From Acidimicrobiales bacterium AG-414-N20 (GTDB taxonomy: Bacteria > Actinomycetota > Acidimicrobiia > Acidimicrobiales > MedAcidi-G1): 64,000 bases of DNA. The stretch spans positions 1 through 64,000 of the forward strand of contig QCLO01000004.1 of assembly GCA_003214465.1 (NCBI GenBank). The letters run 5' to 3'. Made by a program: the position numbers and the translations under genes. The notes beneath the pieces are model-generated. The model did not search any database and was not told where the DNA came from. It worked only from the letters and a program-made list of their open reading frames with translations. Each line of letters begins with the position of its first letter. The stretch's first letter is position 1. Shown here piece after piece: positions 60,985 to 64,000 of the stretch.

Positions 60985-61070
60985 ACCGCATCCTCACCTA
61001 CTAGGCAAGCGAGCACCTTGGGTGTCCATCCCAGGTTGCCGGACCCAAATTTGAGCCTCTCTTGATGTAC
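60985..61070 (-). promoter_or_regulatory. SAM riboswitch (SAM-I/IV clan) aptamer
   Basis: Reading the minus strand, the leader has ATCAAGAGAGGC, then CCGGCAACC, a hairpin CCTGGG...CCCAAGG, AGGTGCTC, and a short helix closed by CATC (61064-61067) with GATG (60989-60992). The ATCAAGAGAGG, GGCAACC and GGTGC blocks are the conserved SAM-I/IV-clan core, but the extended GAGGGAC region of classical SAM-I is absent, pointing to SAM-IV or SAM-I/IV. The position before metX supports it. Confidence 0.75.
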
Positions 61071-61135
61071 TTCCATTCTAAGAGGAGCATGAAAGCATCA
61101 TGCACAGTCTCAGATATTTTGCTCAATTATTCGAA

Positions 61136-62302
61136 CTAATTTGCCTCCAAATCAGGGTTCCAATCAATTAAATTTTTTAATCGCTCATCATTGGAAAACA
61201 TCTCGACTATTGGCTGTTTTAGACCAAGACGCCTCATTAGCTTTCTGATTTCAAGCTCCTCGTCCCAACAAATCAAACTTACTACTACACCACTCCCACC
61301 TGCCCTTGCTGTTCTACCCGAACGATGTAAATAAGTTTTAGCATCAGAAGCTGGATCATAGTGTATTACCGCCTCAACATCATCGACATGGATTCCTCTT
61401 GCTGCCACATCAGTTGCAACTAACGATCTGATTTTCCCTTTAGTAAAATCTTTCAGAGCTTTTTCACGTTGTGATTGTCGCAGATCGCCATGTATAGCTG
61501 CTGCATCTACATTTTCTTTTAAAAGTTTGGATGCTAACTTGTCTGCTCCCCACCGCGTTTTTGTAAAAACTATTGTTTTATTAGAAGAATTTATTATTGC
61601 GGCAGCTACCTTCACCTGATCCATTTCATGAACTGCAATAAAACGGTGCTGCATCTCTGAAACCGTTACTTCACGGGAATCAACTTCATGCATCGCAGGG
61701 TCATCCTGGTAACGACTTATCAAACCACTTACCATGCCATCCAGAGTCGCGGAAAATAACAAAGTTTGGTGATCTGCTTCCACCTGCCGCAAGATCCATT
61801 CAACTTGCGGCATAAAACCCATGTCCGCCATTCGGTCAGCTTCATCTATGACAATTTTTTCAACACTTGTTACCGAAATATCTCCCCTTTCCAACAAATC
61901 AATCAAACGCCCAGGTGTCGCAACGACGAAATCCACACCTTTCTTTAAAGCTTCAATTTGTTTTTCTATAGGAGAGCCTCCATAAATGGCTCGTACCATC
62001 AAATCTCTCTTCAAAGCTAAAGGTTCAAGCTCCTTGCATACCTGAATAGCCAATTCACGTGTTGGTACAAGAGCTAAACCTGTCGGTTTTCCGGGTTTTG
62101 ATACTGGTAGAAGTTGCACCAATGGCAAACCAAATGCAATTGTTTTACCTGATCCTGTTTTTGCCTTCCCACAGACATCTCTCCCTTCCAAGATGTCTGG
62201 GATAGTTATTTTTTGTATTTCAAAAGGTTCTGTGATCCCTTGATTGTTTAATTCTTCGACTAAATCTTTTTCTATTCCTAATTCAGAAAATCCGACACCC
62301 AT
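61136..62302 (-). CDS. DEAD-box RNA helicase
   Basis: A 388-residue ATP-dependent RNA helicase core: Q-motif (FSELGIEKDLVEELNNQGITEPFEIQ), motif I GKAKTGSGKTIAF, Ia PTRELAIQV, II VIDEADRMADMGF (DEAD), III SATLDG, and V-VI VATDVAARGIHVDDVEAVIHYD and HRSGRTARAG. There is no long C-terminal extension, so it is a minimal helicase for ribosome assembly or RNA turnover. ATG 62302 follows a GAGGAAAC ribosome site. Confidence 0.96.
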   Translation of the reverse strand: MGVGFSELGIEKDLVEELNNQGITEPFEIQKITIPDILEGRDVCGKAKTGSGKTIAFGLPLVQLLPVSKPGKPTGLALVPTRELAIQVCKELEPLALKRDLMVRAIYGGSPIEKQIEALKKGVDFVVATPGRLIDLLERGDISVTSVEKIVIDEADRMADMGFMPQVEWILRQVEADHQTLLFSATLDGMVSGLISRYQDDPAMHEVDSREVTVSEMQHRFIAVHEMDQVKVAAAIINSSNKTIVFTKTRWGADKLASKLLKENVDAAAIHGDLRQSQREKALKDFTKGKIRSLVATDVAARGIHVDDVEAVIHYDPASDAKTYLHRSGRTARAGGSGVVVSLICWDEELEIRKLMRRLGLKQPIVEMFSNDERLKNLIDWNPDLEAN

Positions 62303-62377
62303 CGTTTCCTCACTTTTGAAGTCAAGTCTTTAGAAAAAATTCTGATGTTGCTGAAATTTTTTCATTTCCTAAAGTAC

Positions 62378-62890
62378 TCACTCAGCCTGTTCCAGTTGGA
62401 CCAACTGAAAAGGCTTAGCAAATCCCTCAACCATTACCTCTCCCAACTCAATTTGAGTCAGATTCATCAGTGGTGAAACTAGTTCTTTTGGTGCTAAAAC
62501 TTGGCCAGGCCCAGCACTATCACATAGTCGTGAAGCCAGAATAACTTCTCTCCCCACGTGATCGTCTCCTTCGATTAGAAGAACCCAACCCCCAGCGATT
62601 CCTGCCCTTACCGACAATTCGAAATCTGAATCATTAATAAACGAATTAATTTCAAGTACTGAATCGACCGTTTCTTCTGGTTCTACCCCAACAAGCATTA
62701 CGCCATCGCCAAGCCATTTAGCTATTCTCACACCTCTTTTACTTGCGATGTTGCGAACAGCATTACGGAACTGAACCAAAACGTCTACTGCCTGGTCATC
62801 TCCCGCCTTTTCACTAAAAGCAGTAAATCCTGAAAGATCTATAAAAGCGAAAGTTCTATCTATTCTTCGCAACACGAAATCAGTATCCAC
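62378..62890 (-). CDS. Class III adenylate/guanylate cyclase-like domain protein
   Basis: A 170-residue protein consisting of a single class III cyclase catalytic domain: FAFIDLSGFTAFSEKAGDDQA with metal-ligand D18, RIAKWLGDGVMLVG with the second aspartate D62, and GREVILASRLCDSAGPGQVL. The transition-state Arg121 is kept but the usual Asn of VN.AAR is Ile117. Activity may therefore be altered, or the protein may be a regulatory cyclase homologue. There is no receiver, HAMP or membrane domain. It lies between lgt and the helicase on the same strand. Confidence 0.85.
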   Translation of the reverse strand: MDTDFVLRRIDRTFAFIDLSGFTAFSEKAGDDQAVDVLVQFRNAVRNIASKRGVRIAKWLGDGVMLVGVEPEETVDSVLEINSFINDSDFELSVRAGIAGGWVLLIEGDDHVGREVILASRLCDSAGPGQVLAPKELVSPLMNLTQIELGEVMVEGFAKPFQLVQLEQAE

Positions 62891-62906
62891 ACAAAGACCG
62901 TAGTTG

Positions 62907-63725
62907 CTAAAACCTCTCTGAGGAATTCATTGATTCAATAGATCGTTTTCTCCCAAAAACTACAACTAATAGGCCAGAAACAATGGCTATCAAACTCATC
63001 CAAATATTTACCCGGACTCCAGCTATCAGGGAGGCATTATCAATTCTCAATACCTCTACCCAGAGCCTTCCTATTCCATATCCGAATATCCAAAGCCCTA
63101 TTAAACGACCAGGTTTCAAAAAACCGGCCCGATCGCATTTAACTAGAACAAACGCTAATAATACGTTCCAAATCGCCTCATATATAAAGGTGGGATGGAA
63201 AGTCGACTCTGCAATAAAATTTCTTGGCCTATGTTGTGGATCTATCTCTAAGGACCATGGCAATTCCGTGGGTTTCCCGAATAGTTCCTGATTAAACCAA
63301 TTACCCCATCTACCTATTGCTTGTGCAATAGGTATCGAAGGAATCACAGCGTCAAGAACTTCAGAGGTATTGATACCTCGCTTCTTTGCAATACTTACTC
63401 CTACTATCACTCCCAGTATTAAACCACCTGGTATCCCCAAACCTCCTTGCCAAATGGCCGGCACATCTTCCCAGCGCCCTCTAAAAGATCGCCAATCGGT
63501 AATTACATGATAAAGACGTGCTCCAATGAGACCGAAAGGCACCGCCCAGATCATTATTTCGGATATTTCTTCAGCTCTTCCACCTTTATTTTCCCAGCGT
63601 TTCTGACACCACCAAACTGATACTAAAACTCCGAGAGCAATCATCAACCCATAAGCACGCAGCTCAATCGGACCAATACTAAATGAGCTAGAAGATGGAC
63701 TAGGTATCGATGCCAGATAAAAAAT
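62907..63725 (-). CDS. lgt: Prolipoprotein diacylglyceryl transferase
   Basis: An integral membrane enzyme that adds a diacylglyceryl group to the lipobox Cys of prelipoproteins, needed by the several lipoproteins in this window. Segments: IPSPSSSSFSIGPIELRAYGLMIALGVL, GARLYHVITDW, GGLGIPGGLILG, and the Lgt signature GRWGNWFNQELFGKPTELPW, with YGIGRLWVEVLR near the end. The natural N-terminus has no ATG/GTG/TTG in place. ATT 63725 lies seven bases after a GGAG and CTG 63716 is also possible; TTG 63770 or 63803 would overlap the preceding gene. I use 63725 but the start is uncertain. Confidence 0.93.
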   Translation of the reverse strand: MFYLASIPSPSSSSFSIGPIELRAYGLMIALGVLVSVWWCQKRWENKGGRAEEISEIMIWAVPFGLIGARLYHVITDWRSFRGRWEDVPAIWQGGLGIPGGLILGVIVGVSIAKKRGINTSEVLDAVIPSIPIAQAIGRWGNWFNQELFGKPTELPWSLEIDPQHRPRNFIAESTFHPTFIYEAIWNVLLAFVLVKCDRAGFLKPGRLIGLWIFGYGIGRLWVEVLRIDNASLIAGVRVNIWMSLIAIVSGLLVVVFGRKRSIESMNSSERF

Positions 63726-63738
63726 TGAACAACTCCAA

Positions 63739-64000
63739 TTAAATAGAGAAAAGCTCTTCAGGAACTGCAAATAAATCAGATGAACCGGCAGTAACAGCCC
63801 CAAGTTGAGCTCTGGTTAAGGGAAGAAGCTGCTCAGCATAAAACTTAGCGACAGTCATTTTGCTATTCCGGAAATCTGGATCTCCAATATTCTCATTGTT
63901 TTTCGCACCGATCGCTAAACGTGCTAAAAACCACCCACCAACTAACTGTCCTAACATCCGTAAATAGGGTGTGGCGCCTGAAATGGCTTGTATGGGATCT
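63739..64000 (-). CDS. Acyl-CoA dehydrogenase, C-terminal part (runs off the right edge)
   Basis: The frame is open from the right edge to a TAA at 63739, giving about 86 residues. AISGATPYLRMLGQLVGGWFLARLAIGAKN and KFYAEQLLPLTRAQLGAVTAGSSDLFAVPEE match the C-terminal domain of the larger acyl-CoA dehydrogenases (the acetyl-CoA dehydrogenase-like C-terminal type, found in roughly 600-residue family members). The start and catalytic part lie outside the window. It is 13 bp ahead of lgt on the same strand. Confidence 0.8.
   Translation of the reverse strand, partial: DPIQAISGATPYLRMLGQLVGGWFLARLAIGAKNNENIGDPDFRNSKMTVAKFYAEQLLPLTRAQLGAVTAGSSDLFAVPEELFSI

Overview
The window is a gene-dense, A+T-rich stretch (roughly 40% G+C by eye) of a bacterial chromosome. 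It holds about 60 protein genes and five tRNA genes, with no insertion sequence, phage gene or CRISPR array that I can see. Many neighbours overlap by 1-11 bp or sit head-to-tail with almost no spacer, and TGA is used freely as a stop codon. Several features point to a low-GC marine actinobacterium of the Acidimicrobiia type: threonine/proline tethers on lipoproteins, a menaquinone operon, a TIGR03084-type mycothiol-associated protein, a SAM-I/IV-clan leader in front of metX, and many acyl-CoA dehydrogenases, CaiB/BaiF CoA-transferases and short-chain dehydrogenases. This placement is an inference from content, not a phylogeny.

Layout. 1-9.4 kb: the end of a DapA-family gene, a DMT exporter, a pentapeptide-repeat protein, a large molybdopterin oxidoreductase, a histidine phosphatase, then a minus-strand group (DoxX-like, DCC thiol protein, two tiny membrane proteins, DUF2071, a membrane protein, folE) carrying two copies of a CRP-like dyad, and a blue-copper lipoprotein. 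9.4-11 kb: tRNA-Glu and tRNA-Gln beside gltX. 11-20.5 kb: acyl-CoA metabolism (two CaiB-type proteins, acyl-CoA ligase, crotonase, thiolase, acyl-CoA dehydrogenase) with a low-molecular-weight phosphatase and an esterase. 20.5-27.1 kb: a GrdB-like gene interrupted by an in-frame UGA, divergent from a MerR gene that leads a menF-menD-menH-menC operon. 27-39 kb: an alkylsulfatase-like protein, a glutaminyl cyclase, an orphan DNA methyltransferase, an exported GH-like/amidohydrolase/CapA group, serC and a large secreted lipoprotein. 39-46.6 kb: tRNA-Val, tRNA-Cys, metY, a Rieske oxygenase set, an SDR and an MFS pump. 46.7-59.1 kb: an acyl-CoA carboxylase / AtuA / acyl-CoA dehydrogenase / TetR / enoyl-CoA hydratase operon, then tandem SDRs and a Baeyer-Villiger-type monooxygenase. 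59.1-64 kb: tRNA-Gly, metX with its riboswitch, a DEAD-box helicase, a cyclase-like protein, lgt, and the end of an acyl-CoA dehydrogenase.

How it fits together: the window looks like part of an aerobic heterotroph that oxygenates, activates and beta-oxidises branched, isoprenoid or aromatic carbon compounds, makes menaquinone, and makes methionine by the MetX/MetY direct sulfhydrylation route.

The most notable single observation is the GrdB-like gene at 20503-21426. Its two halves are joined in one frame by a UGA inside a U-x-x-C motif, followed by a hairpin with the geometry of a bacterial SECIS element, so it is very probably a selenoprotein that routine gene calling would split in two. 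No selenocysteine machinery lies in the window, so decoding remains an inference.
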